Of a stretch of 64,000 bases of DNA, positions 1 through 11,700 are shown in pieces; position 1 is the first letter of the stretch, and the number at the start of each line of letters is the position of its first letter. Origin of the DNA: Paulownia fortunei (taxonomy: Eukaryota; Streptophyta; Magnoliopsida; Lamiales; Paulowniaceae); contig CM033118.1 of the NCBI GenBank assembly GCA_019321725.1, positions 15,526,071-15,590,070 on the forward strand, given 5' to 3'. The notes below the pieces were generated by a model, which was not told the DNA's origin, did no database searches, and saw only the letters and a program-made list of their open reading frames with translations. The position numbers and the translations under genes are program-made.

Positions 1-933
1 CCTCATCTAGAAAATTCATCTCGAGGAACCAAGAGCCAAATTGAACAGCCACCTTTGATTGCCTAGTAGTTACAACAATTCGACTTCTATTATCGTTATC
101 AGGAAAGAAAAACTTTATCTTGTTCCAAACTTCAATATTCCACATATCATCTAGTATAATTAAATATCTCCTACCTGATAACCTTTTATGTAACTGTTCT
201 CCTAATTGAATTTCAGTTTCACTAGCGGATGCTACCAAATTTTCACTGCTTTCTTGTTTTCCTAGGCAAGAAAGAAGTACTAAAAGAATTTCTCTCATGC
301 TGTATTGTTGAGATATTGTAACACAAGCACGAATGTCAAAGTGTTGCATAATAGTTAAATTTTCGTAAACATTTTTAGAAGTGTAGTCTTACCAATGCCG
401 CCCATTCCGACGATTGGGATGATTACCCGACTAGATTGTTGTCTAGTGAGCACATCCATAAGTTGAATCAACTCATCATCAAATCCAACCATGGTATTCT
501 TTCCGGTGGTAAGAGGTCTTGATGAAGTAGCAGGCATTGAGTATGTGGGCTGCAGATCTTTGATTCCGCTTTCCTCTTTAACCTTCATAACCTTTACCTT
601 GATAGAATCCATGTCTTCTATTACTTTGTGTAGATCGAGCAAGAAAATGGAACCTGTTTTCCCATGACCAGTGGATCCAGCTAGAATTTGATTCACTACA
701 TGAGTTTCAATTACATCTTCAGCCGCATGAGCTGCACAAGCAATTTGGCTCTCCAAAACTTCTGCTTCTTTGCTACCTCCATGAGAATAACCCTCTATAA
801 ATTCTTGCAAGAAACCAACCTTTTCGCGAAGAGATTCAATCTGTTTCTTGTCAAAAAAGAACGAATTCCGAGTATGATTTTGGATCTGCTCCATTATATT
901 CGTAAGAGAAACTACCGCTGCATAAGCTGCCAT
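1..933 (-). pseudogene. R1-like CC-NB-LRR resistance gene, 5' part, one frameshift
   Basis: Start ATG at 933. The first 192 codons encode an Rx-type coiled-coil domain with an EDVIETH motif (EDVID-like) and then the P-loop GMGGIGKTTL. A frame change in the A-run at about 372-376 then puts a stop at 355. In the shifted frame the protein continues without a stop to position 1: HFDIRACVTISQ (RNBS-A), YLIILDDMWN (kinase-2) and SRIVVTTRQ (RNBS-B). One base therefore appears to be missing between the P-loop and RNBS-A. The family acts in cytosolic detection of pathogen effectors, with ATP bound by the NB-ARC domain. The rest of NB-ARC and all LRRs lie beyond the window. Order and motifs match the intact paralogue at 31475-34054. 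It is either a recent pseudogene, a gene for a short CC-plus-P-loop protein, or a homopolymer sequencing error. Confidence 0.85.
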
Positions 934-1061
934 CTCTAATACTCTGATCTTCTTTAAAGTTTCAGAAAAAGCAGAAACAGATTATGGTACTATTGTTGTT
1001 GCAAATGAGAGAATACCAAGAAAACTAGTATTTGTTTTGCTAACAGGAATTTATGAGAATA

Positions 1062-1090
1062 TTATGATTCTCACAGGATGGTTTTGCTAA
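1062..1090. repeat. 29-bp block shared with 2776-2804
   Basis: This block upstream of the first NLR gene (core GATTCTCACAGGATGG) recurs without mismatch at 2776-2804 in the same orientation. Weaker similarity continues for about 35 bp after it. The Harbinger-derived element and microsatellites lie between the two copies. Confidence 0.7.
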
Positions 1091-1179
1091 ATTGCGATAG
1101 AAGACTTTGACTGAATCTTATGATAATTAGTCAACACTTTTTTTTATTAAATTCTACGGCGGGGAACTCATAGCATCTC

Positions 1180-1918
1180 CAATCCCGCTTTAAATTCTAC
1201 GCGAAAACACCAAATTTAGTGTAATGTATATATTCTCAATTTACTTTAAAAATTATTCTATTCTCAATTTTAATTCCATTTGTATCCTATATTATATGTT
1301 TAATTAATTTATAATTTAGTTTTATTTATTCAATTTTAGTTTTCGTATTATTTTGCAATAACATTTATAGTGATTAATTATAAATAATTCATAATAATAA
1401 ATAAATACATTAAAATAACATTACTTGTATAAAATTCAAAAATAAAATACAATATAAATATTAAAATTAAAATTTAAAAAATAAAATACTACATAAAACT
1501 AAAGACAAAAGGTATCAGTCTTTATATTTGTGGGATGAATATACTAATTATGAGAATTAAATAACCAAAATGTATTAGTCTTTATATTTATTTTGTAAAA
1601 GTTTTTTTGTTCTACGTGCAATGTAGTATTTTTCTTTATTGTGATATTAATTGTAATGCTTATTTTTATAGTATAATCAATAAATGTAATATTAATTATA
1701 TATAATTTTTTATTTAGTAGAATTAGTAGTAATAAAGTATAAATAATTAAATAACTTTATAAAAAAATAAATAAGTGGTAATTGAAACATAAAACAAGAA
1801 AGAATAAAATAATCATTTGATGTAAAATTTGGTGTAGTGATTGAATATAATTTAAATCAAATTATATCAAAATATTACATTTGGTGTAAAAATTTGATGC
1901 AATGGATTAGAAATGGCC
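1180..1918 (-). mobile_element. Non-autonomous PIF/Harbinger derivative (internal deletion)
   Basis: Both ends carry the family's subterminal sequence (ACACCAAATTTAGTG on the left, TTTGGTGTAAAAATTTGATG on the right). The interior matches the reverse complement of the Harbinger element at 10385-12622 nearly base for base. About 1220-1500 matches 12130-12480, and about 1540-1870 matches 10480-10800. The middle, which holds both transposon genes in the larger copy, is missing, with the joint near 1505-1540. It has no coding capacity. Ends are approximate because no target duplication was resolved. Confidence 0.75.
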
Positions 1919-2033
1919 TTAGACTATGCTGGAGAATCCATCTTGTGGATTTTAATTTCCTAGAGATCTATGCACAAGTTGCAAAATAATGATAAAATTA
2001 ATTACTCTTTTTTTAACTTCTTAATTTGTAAGA

Positions 2034-2082
2034 GGGGGGGGGGGGGGGGGGAGGGGGGAGATAGACACACACACACACACAT
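2034..2082. repeat. Poly-G tract plus CA microsatellite
   Basis: Eighteen consecutive G (2034-2051), then A and six G, followed by about nine CA units. Long G runs are unusual in this AT-rich sequence and are prone to length errors. Confidence 0.9.
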
Positions 2083-2454
2083 ACCATATTCTGATTTTTT
2101 TTTTGTTGCATTTTTGAAAAATATTAATTAATTTAATCCATTCAAATGTGTTCATTTGGGATACACATGCACTCCTCTTTATTATAGCCTTCTCTTGGAG
2201 TGAATACTCGAGCAAAATTTTTCGTGCTCAAAGATTGGTAGCTAGATTTTGTTTTGTTTGGTATCAAACATTTGTTATTAATTTCGCATATATTCATTCA
2301 GTTTGTATACATTGTTAGTGTATATTTGAATGTAAGAAAAGATGTTAAACAAAAATTTAAATAAAAAATTAAGACTATTGTAGATATACAGAGAAATTGT
2401 AACATTCCATCACTAAACATAAATATTGATATAACAATAATTTTAACAAAACAA

Positions 2455-2457
2455 TAC

Positions 2458-2490
<33 letters not shown>

Positions 2491-2515
2491 TAGAGAGAGA
2501 GAAAGACACAGGTCC
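2455..2515. repeat. TA/GA compound microsatellite
   Basis: A run of TA dinucleotides is followed by two GA runs separated by one TA. It is a simple sequence repeat with no other feature. Confidence 0.9.
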
Positions 2516-3064
2516 AATACCAAAAATCTATCTTCATTTAATACATTGAAAGCCATGAGATAAACCACAAAAGGAAAATACTAGAAACATACATTATATT
2601 CTAGCACGACAACATTAATTACTTAGTAAGTACACACATAATGACATAAATATATATATAGATATAGATATATATGAAAGATTATAAATCCCTGTGTGTT
2701 TGGGGTAGCTTATGGGATGATTGTTCGACAATAGGCTTCGTATTACATTACCTGTATTCATGGATTTCGAATACGTTATGATTCTCACAGGATGGTTTTG
2801 CTAACTTTCCAAGATGAGTTTGGCTGAATTTTGTGCTCAGCTGAAGATGATGCGTAACAACTCACCTCAATTATTAGATTTAGTCCACTTGACAGCTATT
2901 TTGTTCATAATTTATTGCAAATTCCAAGGACCTTGTTGTCGTCCACTAACATAATTTTTTTTTTTTTTTTGTTCCCAAGGGAAAATGCAGGGAGAGGGTG
3001 ATGGGCATTCTTTTAACCATCGGAGTCCCCATAAAACATTTAATTGAGTTGTAGGCTATCCTAC

Positions 3065-3375
3065 CAGCACAATTTCGATAAGGTAAATTGTTTAATTTTG
3101 TTATACAATAAATAAAATATTATTAATTTTAAAGTAGAAAATATAGAGAATAAGAAATGAAAAATTGAAAAAATAAAGAGAATATTTTTTTCTCTTATTT
3201 TCACTTGTATATTTTCATTATAAATTTACTTCTATTTATAGACATACAAGATGAATAAATACACTATATAATAATATGATAAATTAAAAAATGAGTTGGA
3301 TATTCATATTTAATTTGATATTTACTTAATATTGATAAGTCATTTTCATACTTGATTAGATATATATTCACAACA
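3065..3375 (-). repeat. 3' LTR and polypurine tract of the decayed Copia
   Basis: On the minus strand the LTR starts TGTTGTGAATAT at 3375, directly after a purine-rich AAGGAGGAG (3376-3386) that fits a polypurine tract. Downstream lies the CTCCTCCTTGAATGTACAT block and the Copia 3' untranslated region. The far end near 3065 is a guess. Confidence 0.55.
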
Positions 3376-3386
3376 CTCCTCCTTGA

Positions 3387-4261
3387 ATGTACATATACAA
3401 AAAATATGTCTTGTTAAAACCTTGTTAAGAAAAAATCATGTGGGAAAAAAATTTTAGTGAAGGAAAAAAAGTATATTATTTTTGTATAAATACGCGTTAT
3501 AATCTGTATAATTAAAAACCTTACCAAAAAAAACTCAATGGAATAAAAACTTTAGTCAATAAAAAGAGTATAGTGCGTATATGATCCCCTTATTTATATA
3601 ATATCTTTATATCGACGCATTCTAATATCATATCTCAATTTGTCAAATGATGCACTAGATAATGCCTTTATGAATAGATATGTCAAGTTGTTACTAGAGC
3701 GCATCTGATGGACATCTATATTTTCTTTCTTTTGGAGTTCATATATGAAAAAGAATTTTGGTAAAATGTGTTTAATTCTATCTCCTTTAATGTAACTTCT
3801 TTTAATTTGAGTTATACATGCTGCATTATCTTCATATAATACTGTTGGACTTTTTTTGCTAAATGAAATACCACAAATTTCTGAGATATGTTCAATGAGA
3901 TATCTCAGCCATATGCATTCTTGACTTGCTTCATGTATTGCAAGATTTCAACATGATTTGAAAAAGTTATTGTAAGAGTTTGCTTTGTAGAGCGCTATGA
4001 ATAGTAGTTCCATAATATGTAAACAAATAACTTATTTTTGATTGCGCTTTGTATGGATCGGGCAAATATCCATCATCAGCATATCAAATTAATTTTGACT
4101 TTGAATCTTTTAAATAAAATAAACCCATACATGTTGTTCCCCTAAGATATCAAATGATTGTTTAACACTATTCCAGTATCTTCTAGTTGGAGAAGAAATA
4201 TATCTTGCTCGTAAATTAACAAAGAATGCTATGTCAGGTCTTATACAATTAACAAAATATG
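3387..4261 (-). other. 3' part of the decayed Copia: RNase H remnant and untranslated region
   Basis: This stretch lies between the reverse transcriptase fragment and the 3' LTR. Its position implies RNase H and 3' UTR, and 4120-4260 still has short Copia-like pieces, but it is so full of stops that no domain can be drawn. Confidence 0.45.
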
Positions 4262-5072
4262 TTAATGTGCAAATAACACTAAGATATGGTATTTTAAGAC
4301 TAAGAGTTTCTTCATCATTATCTCGAGGACGAAAAGGATTTTTTTCACATCAATGGATTGAACAACCATAGGAGAACTCATTCGATTGGATTTATCCATG
4401 TTAAAATATTTTAATACATTTTCAGTATAACTTAATTGATGAATAAAAATCCCTTCAGTTAAATACTTGATCTGCAACCCAAGATAAAATTTTGTTTTTC
4501 CTAAATCTTTCATTTCAAATTCATATTTCAACAATGTTACTATTTTTATAATCTCTTCAAGAGTTCCAGTGACATTTAAATCATCAACATAAACAACAAC
4601 AATAGTAAATCTAGATTTTGACTTCTTAATAAAAACACATAAGATAAATAGGATTGTTGATATATCATTTTGTTAAAAGTTATTCACTAAGACGATCATA
4701 CCACATATGTCCAGATTGTATTAATCCATACAAAGATATTTGTAACTTAACTAAATATATTTCTCGGGATTTTGAATTGTATTCTTTAGAAGTTTTAATC
4801 ATTCAGGAATTTTTATATAAATGTCACTATCAAGTGATTCATATAGATAAGTTGTTATAATATCCATTAGACGCATATGAAGTTTTTTTTAAAATTGGTA
4901 GACTAAGTAAAACTCTAAATGTTATGGCATCAACCACTAGAGAATATGTCTCCTCATAATCAACACCTAGTTTCTGTGAGAAACCTTGTGCTACAAATCG
5001 TACTTTGAATCCAAAAATTTTAGGTTTCGACAATAGGTCCAAAACTTGACGTTTTTCAAGTTTACTTAGCAC
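4262..5072 (-). pseudogene. Copia reverse transcriptase fragments
   Basis: Two pieces are readable. 4839-5072 encodes an RT N-terminal part with FKVRFVAQGFSQKLGVDYEET. 4262-4560 encodes the YVDD-containing part (YVVDDLNVTGT) and LLKYEFEMKDLGKTKFYLG, a hallmark of Copia RVT_2 domains. Between them lie stops and frame changes. The domain would copy element RNA into DNA in cytoplasmic particles. It is certainly non-functional here. Confidence 0.85.
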
Positions 5073-5120
5073 TGTCTACATTGTGTCTTTTCATTGTGGC
5101 AAATTATTTCTTTGTAGACA

Positions 5121-6570
5121 TTAATCAACAGACTTTGATTCATGATCCTTATTTTCTATTATAATTTCAAGAGCTATTGCATATGCAAATATATTATCGA
5201 TAACAATTTTATTTCGGTTCCATTTTTTTCCCGAAGTGACATAACTTATTGAGATCTTTTCATTATCATCATTTAGAGGTACATGAATCTCTTTTGATGG
5301 TATTTCTTCAGTTATGCCAATTGTTTCTGGTATAGACTCTTTAGGAGTAGTGCTAATCATTTTAGAAGTGCCAACTTGCTTATTTTCTCCTTTTTTCTTT
5401 CTTGGATTTTTACCTTTGGAACCAATAGGTCTACCACGCTTCTAGTGTATCTTAAACCCATTTGCTAGTGCATTAGTAATTTGTCCTATTGAGACATCAC
5501 TACAAATGTGATTATTGACAGCTACTATATGTGATTTTGTCACTTTTTACTAGTAAATGTATCAGATAATTGATTTGCAATATTTTATAAGTGGATAATT
5601 TTTGAAATTCCAATTCACATTGATTTGCACGATAATCAAAATGAGATAATGATGATTCATTCCATAAAATTTCTTATTTTTTCAACTATTGTTTTTTTCC
5701 CCCTAATGCTGGGTAAATTGCCTCATTAAAATGACAATTGATAAATCATGCCATGAAAATATCACCTGTTAAGTGTTTGCGATATTTAATAATTGACAGG
5801 GATTCAAATCCTACATAAATTTATAATCTTCTTTCAGGACCCATCTTAGTACGTTGTGGTGGAGCAATTGAGACATAAACCGCACAACCAAAAAATTTTA
5901 GATGAGAGATATTTGATTCTTAACCAGTGATAAGTTGTAATGAATAATACTTATGATATGCAGTTGGTCTTATGTGAATAAGTGTTGCTGCATGCAATAT
6001 GGCATGTCCCCAATCATAGTTAGGTAGCTTTGATCTCATAAGTAAGGATCTAGCAATCAATTTTAATCTTTTAATAAAAGATTATGCTAACCTATTTTGT
6101 ATATGTATGTGAGCAACAAAATGCTCAATTGTAATCCAGTTGACATAAAATAATCATAAAAAACTTGGAATTCTCCAGCATTATCTATAAAATTTTCTTG
6201 ATTATATAATTTGGAAATTGTGTATGTAATCAGAATATTTGAGCAATGAGTCTAGCAAATGCGATATTGCGAGTAGATAATAAATAAACATGTGACCATC
6301 GTATTGATACATCTATCAGCACCATGAAATATTTAAATGGTCCACATGTTGGAATAATAGGCCCACATATATCTCATTGAATTCATTCTATAAATGTTAG
6401 AGATTCAAAAACAACTTTTATTAGACATGACCTTGTAATCATTTTTCCTTGAAAACAAGAGCACATGAAAAAATTTAGACAAAAGAATCTTTTTGTTCTT
6501 TAATCAATGCCCATGAGAATTTTCTATCATTCTTTGCATCATTATTGAACTTGGATGATCCAAACGGTCG
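5121..6570 (-). pseudogene. Copia integrase and linker fragments
   Basis: 5121-5460 holds the hydrophilic linker between integrase and RT (KRGRPIGSKGKNPRKKK followed by an acidic Ser/Thr/Glu-rich part). About 5700-6560 holds integrase pieces in mixed frames, including FKYFMVLIDVSIRWSHVY and NIAFARLIAQIF. Numerous stops occur. The family joins cDNA ends to host DNA using a DDE triad; the triad cannot be followed through the frame breaks. Confidence 0.7.
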
Positions 6571-6810
6571 TGTCAAATGATAATTTTTTTTAAATTCATT
6601 GACTCTTCATCCATCACAGTGTATGATTTAATTGAATTTATAAAAGTATAATATAACCTAAAAGAGTATGTTGATAACTTTTCCAATATATATTTCTTCC
6701 CTAAGACAATTGAAGTAATATATAGATATCCAATATCTTTTTTATTTGTTGTCTCAATCTGATAACCATTACGACGTATACCTCTAAAACTTAGTAGATT
6801 TCTTTTTAAT

Positions 6811-8459
6811 TGATGAGTGAATTTTATACCCATGAATAGTGTACCATTTGCTTAACTTTCTAATTAGTTTTTGAATGTTTATGTTACTTTTTATACATTT
6901 AATTTGAAAATTTGGAGGTAATGGAAAAATGAGAAGAAAATGGAAAGAAACATAAAATTTGGTTAAAATTTAGAATAATCCGCTTTATAATGCTATTGAG
7001 GGCAGTGTTTGTATTTCAATCATAAATCTTTACTCTAATATTATTTTAAATTAATTCTTGAACCATTGGAAAGACAAGTGATAGGTATATAACTTCTATG
7101 TTAATCATAAAATTCAGTTCTTTTGACTTCAATGAGAAAAATCATGTTAAATAGTCTGTACTTGACTAAAACTTTATAGTTTGACGCATCTTGGTATTAT
7201 AGGCATAAATATTTTCACATATTTTATATTAAGTTGATTTACGTGTCTATGGAAAGTAGGACATACAACTATAATTTATATGACGACACCAAAAAGCCAG
7301 TTGGGCTTTCAAAGTGGTGAGAAATCAGTTGAAAGAGTTTATATGCACTGTAGGAATTGGTCTTGGACAGCACGTGTAGTGCCTAGGCACGACAAAGTCT
7401 ACTTTAGACAGAATGTGCAGTGCCTAGGAGCTGGTAATTAGCACCTAGGTGCCACCTGGCAGATAATTAAGGGCAAAATCATCATTTTGCCCTCTTTAGG
7501 GTATCTCCATCTAATTTTTAAAATTCCAAGAGTCTCCATTTCAGATTTTTTGGAGAGGGAGAGAGGGAAAGAAGAGAAAAGAAACCAAGAAGAAAAAAGA
7601 AATCCAATAGAAGAAGAGAAGAAGAAGATGAGAGATTTCTTCCAAGAGTTGAGAAGAAGACATCTACAAGAGAAGAAATTCATCCTACTTCCAAGCTTTA
7701 TTTCATTTTACTTTTTCTCTCATTAATTATGTGTATGAATATTGTTTATTTATCTTTCATTTTTACCATTATGAACTAATTTATTTTTCTAGGGTTGTGA
7801 TGTAATCTAATTATGATGTTTTAAATATTTGTATTAATTCAATTCTTGATTTAATTTTCAAGTTGAGTTTTCTACATTATTCTTAATGCTTTCAATTATT
7901 TGGCCACTAATTGAATAATTTGTTAATCATATTGACTCGAAAGGTGATATATGTATTTAATTTTATGTGTAGAAAATCATAAATTGCATGTGAGATATAA
8001 ATATACTTACATGGTTTGTGTAGTCTTGTGTGAGATCTATAGAACCTAATGAGTTATTGATTGTTGTAATTCACATAGGAATATAGTGGGTTAACAATTG
8101 ATAATATTTTAATTAGACATTGTGAGAGGTTAGTGGATAATTTATGGATTCTCGACTAACATTTGAGAAATAAATTGAGATTGATACGATAAATTATTTA
8201 ATTCGAATTAATTATGCTAAATTATAACCTTAGGCTTTTAAGGTTTGAATTTCGTCATTAGTTGATTTTGATTATTAGTTAGTTTAGGTAGACTTAGTTT
8301 ATAAATATAAACACCTATTTTCATTTATTCAAATAAAATTAGAGTTAACATAATTTCAGTACTTAATAATTCAACAGTTTTTGTGGGAACGATATTTTAC
8401 ACATCATTTTATTACTTGTTAATGACAACGTGCACTTACGTTCACTAAAATCTACAACA
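6811..8459 (+). mobile_element. Solo LTR of a Gypsy (Athila/Tat-like) element, copy A
   Basis: The sequence starts TGATGAGTGAATTT and ends ATCTACAACA, the TG..CA ends of an LTR, and is inserted into the Copia gag-pre-integrase region. The 5-bp flanks are TTAAT and TTGGT, compatible with an aged target duplication. It is 1649 bp long and homologous to copies at 14221-15215 and 46697-48287. The latter is followed by a polypurine tract, which fixes this as an LTR. Near the end it has the block TTTTGTGGGAACGATA typical of Gypsy LTR ends. There is no internal domain. Confidence 0.8.
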
Positions 8460-8690
8460 TTGGTCTACTAGAAAACATAGCGTCATCAATTATAAATTTT
8501 GTACCACCAGGTAATAAAATATTAACTCTTCCACAATATTCAATAAGGTTTGCAACACCAGATATTGTGCGAACATTATATTTAGCTAATATGAGATGGG
8601 AAAAATATTTTGTGTCTTTAAGAATTGTGTGTTGTTACAATATCTATTATGCATAGAGCTTCACTATTGACTTTAACTATAATCACATGA
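8460..8690 (-). pseudogene. Copia protease/gag-pre-integrase fragment
   Basis: Minus-strand translation gives ILKDTKYFSHLILAKYNVRT, then ISGVANLIEYCGRVNILLPG and a short tail ending SSR, a typical region between Copia retropepsin and integrase. It continues on the other side of the solo LTR as KRNLLSFRGIRRNGYQIET (6790 downward). Confidence 0.75.
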
Positions 8691-8730
8691 TGCATATTTT
8701 TTCATGAAAATAATTATATAAAAAAGGAGT

Positions 8731-9954
8731 ATTGGGAATTAAATACTAAATATATTTCTTTATTTATTATCAGTATATATGAAAATTTACTAAAAAAATT
8801 CCAAGTTGCATAAAAAATAAGACGCACCAAAAATCATATTAAAAATCTCAAAACATACACCAAATATAATACATTTGGTATAACATATTGAGGGGACATT
8901 CCTTCAAACCATATTGATATTCCCATCGTCATTCAAAATATATTTGTAGGACTTGATTTGATTTGATTGTGTGATCCTGACTTCTAAATAAATGAATATG
9001 TTTATGATGTATATACGATTGAAAAGATTATAAAATATAAAAAAAAGTTCATCAACTGCACATTTTCTTACAATTTATTCATTGCCAAGTACGTTAACTA
9101 CTTGATTTAGTTGGTTATGATTCTTGTGAGTCTGCGACCATCATAACTCTTGTTCTCCTCAACCTTTCAAAGTTCCTCAGTACATCTTTGCATTCGAGGC
9201 AAAATCTATGGTAAATGCGTACGCAACAACTTTGATTCCTGCATGAACAGTTGAGTTGACAAGTAAAAGTTCATAGGTTAATAACAGTTAATCTTATAAG
9301 CTAAACAAAACATACAAATCTCAACACCATAGGAATAACACGTTAATTTTAAGGTTAATATAACAGGCTAACCAATGAACCCCCAATATAATTCCAGCAA
9401 CAACAAATGTTGTCATTTCTCTAAAAGTGTGTGTGTAACCATTGCATATCCACTTGCCAAGAATCCACTCTTTTTTGTTGGATGTTGTAAGACTTGCAAT
9501 CTTAATAAAAGATGGAGAAATTTGGATATGAGTATTATATTATGGATTTTTGTTAAGACACTATAAAAGAAAACGGTCCATAAATACAGAAGAAACAATA
9601 TAAGGATGTAAATGAACTATTTGAATGCGAAAGTACAACTTATTTATACGTTATATGCATATGTTATGCAAAAGTTATTTTATATACACCATAATATTAT
9701 TTAATTTATAATTATAACACAATATAGAAATTACTATTCAATAATAATTAAGAGTTTATGAATTATTAAAGATTTTAATTTTTAAATTGGATAATGATCA
9801 ATGAATACTTATAAAAAAATTGACATAATTTACAAATTTTAAATAAAAAATGTAAATGTTTTATTAAATTAGAGTACTAATGGTCAAAATTGTGCATAAT
9901 ATATATGATCATGAGTGTGCTAAATATTTTACTCAAAAGTACAAATAAAATGTA
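8731..9954. other. Intergenic stretch, unassigned
   Basis: AT-rich. Two moderately GC-balanced pieces (about 9110-9260 and 9400-9520) read like old exons on the minus strand (for example LECKDVLRNFERLRRTRV) but I cannot assign them to a family. They could also be the lost 5' part of the Copia element. Confidence 0.35.
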
Positions 9955-10140
9955 TATGCATAAAGCGAAGGCGATGAAAGTTAGGAACGACATAGCGATT
10001 GACGCACTGGCCATCAACAAAAACTCGTCTCCCCCAATTTGAAATCCAATCATCTACCTTGGTAGCTACTGACGATGATGCGGACATCAGAAGGTACACA
10101 AGAATTTGATAGACACATGAAAAGACAACCTTCCTCTAAG
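9955..10140 (-). pseudogene. CASP-like membrane protein (CASPL4 type) exon relic
   Basis: On the minus strand one frame gives LVYLLMSASSSVATKVDDWI followed by SNWG, and the next frame gives GDEFLLMASASIAMSFLTFI followed by AFALC. Together these match the last loop and fourth membrane helix of CASP-like group 4 proteins, small four-helix plasma-membrane proteins. One base seems to be missing from the G-run around 10042. No upstream exons were recognised; the Harbinger element lies 250 bp away on the upstream side. Recognised from memory of the family, so moderate confidence. Confidence 0.5.
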
Positions 10141-10842
10141 CAAAAGCACATATACTACACATTCTTCGCCATAACACATAAATTGGCAAGTAAGAGGCAA
10201 CTATACTTTCATGACAAGGTCCCAAAGAATGATAAACCATCATAATATGTGATAACCACCCATAATAACCAGTTTCACTCTATAGTGCATTGTTACATGA
10301 GGTCAACATTCATATTGACCCCAACCGAACTCCAGGCGGGATCAAATTCATAGGCAACACCCACAAAAAGGGAAAATGTAGGAATCATCTCCAACCCATT
10401 GCATCAAGTTTGGTATAAGTTTTACACCAAATTTTGTGTAAATTTGGTGTAATTTGACCTAAATCATCTCCAATCACTACACCAAATTTTACACCAAATA
10501 AATATTTTATTATAACTTTTTTTATTTTTCAATTATCACTTATTTATTTTTTTATAAAGTTATTTAATTATTTATATTTTATTACTACTAATTCTACTAA
10601 ATAAAAAAATACATATAATTAATATTATATTTATTGATTATATTAAAAAAATAAGCATTACAATTAATATCACAATAAAGAAAAATACTATATTGCACAC
10701 TATGTAGGACAAAAAAACTTTCACAAAACATATACAAAGACTAATATATTTTGGTTATTTAATTCTCAGAATTAGTATATTAATCCTATAAATGATCAAT
10801 TAATTCATCTCAAAGTGCAAAGTGAGCATCTTTATTATTGAT

Positions 10843-11660
10843 TTATCTATGTCGAGTAAGAAATTCTTGAAAGCGATTATTTTCATCAATAACCATCTCA
10901 ACTTTCGGAGTTAGTGCTTCTATCCAATCTTGGATTGGTGCATCAACACCGCGTTCATCCTCGATTATCATATTGTGCATAACAATACACATATTCATTA
11001 TATCATGCAATGTATGCTTTTTCCAAAAACACATCGATCCTGCCATAATTGCAAACCGTGATTGCAAAATTCCAAATGTATGTTCCATGTCTTTTCTGTA
11101 TCCTTCTTGTTTCATTACAAATAATTTTCTTTTTGGACCACGCAGATCATGAATTGTTTGTACAATAGTAGACCATTTGGGGTAAATACTATTAGCTAGG
11201 TAATAACTCATATCATATTCTTTTCCTTAAATGATATATGAGCGGGATGAACAATACCACTGGCGAAGTTAGCAAAAAGAAGAGATGCCTCCAAAACATT
11301 AATATCGTTATTTGACCCTGGTAAACCAAAATATGCATGCTATATCCAAAGATCATAATCCGCCACAACTTTAAGGATAATAGTTAGGAATCTACTATGA
11401 CCTATATATTGTCCTGCCCAAGCCGTTGAACAAGCATTCCACTTCCAATGCATACAATCTAGACTACCCAATATTCTTGGAAAACCGCGTTGTTTACCAA
11501 CATAGAGTAGCCAAGCAACATCATTAGCATTAGGTGCTCTTAAATACCGCTCTGTAAATACCTCCATGATAGCACGATAAAATCTTTTCAAACTTTCAAT
11601 TACATTGAAAATGAGATTAAAACATCAAAACCAGTCTTTCAAAGCCAAAGTTGTAACAAT
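10843..11660 (-). pseudogene. PIF/Harbinger transposase (DDE_Tnp_4)
   Basis: The catalytic block starts GSLDCMHWKWNACSTAWAGQ (first Asp) and continues VVADYDLWI, a stop at about 11340 in place of the usual Trp, then HAYFGLPGSNNDINVLEAS (second Asp). It ends with RKDMEHTFGILQSRFAIM (catalytic Glu) and the C-terminal MHNMIIEDERG motif. There is a stop at 11340 and a frame change near 11220. The N-terminal helix-turn-helix part (11592-11660) is barely readable. The enzyme would cut and insert the element in the nucleus. Inactive here. Confidence 0.9.
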
Positions 11661-11700
11661 GCATCATAAAATTAAGTATCTCAAGGATTGTTTTCATTTT

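Larger units (their letters stand above)
1919..3064. other. Non-coding AT-rich stretch with microsatellites
   Basis: No gene is seen. It contains a G18 tract followed by a CA repeat, a TA/GA compound microsatellite, and the second copy of the 29-bp block (2776-2804). Short reading frames over the microsatellites are low-complexity artefacts. Confidence 0.6.
3065..8730 (-). mobile_element. Decayed Copia LTR retrotransposon, interrupted
   Basis: On the minus strand the order is retropepsin/gag-pre-integrase (8460-8690 continuing at 6573-6810), integrase (about 5700-6570), reverse transcriptase (4262-5072), 3' non-coding region, polypurine tract and 3' LTR (3065-3375). The integrase segment shows DICGPI, GPFKYFMVLIDVS and SHVYLLSTRN; the RT shows YVDDLN and the EFEMKDLGKTKFYLGLQI block. 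Dozens of stops and frameshifts break every domain, so it is inactive. A Gypsy solo LTR (6811-8459) sits between codons of the SSR..KRNLLSF stretch. No 5' LTR or gag was recognised, so the 5' end is probably lost. Confidence 0.85.

Noticed and set aside
9413..9598. Possible small membrane-protein exon on the minus strand
   Set aside because: Reads like coding sequence in pieces (KKEWILGKWICNGYTHTF) but I could not place it in any family and saw no splice context.
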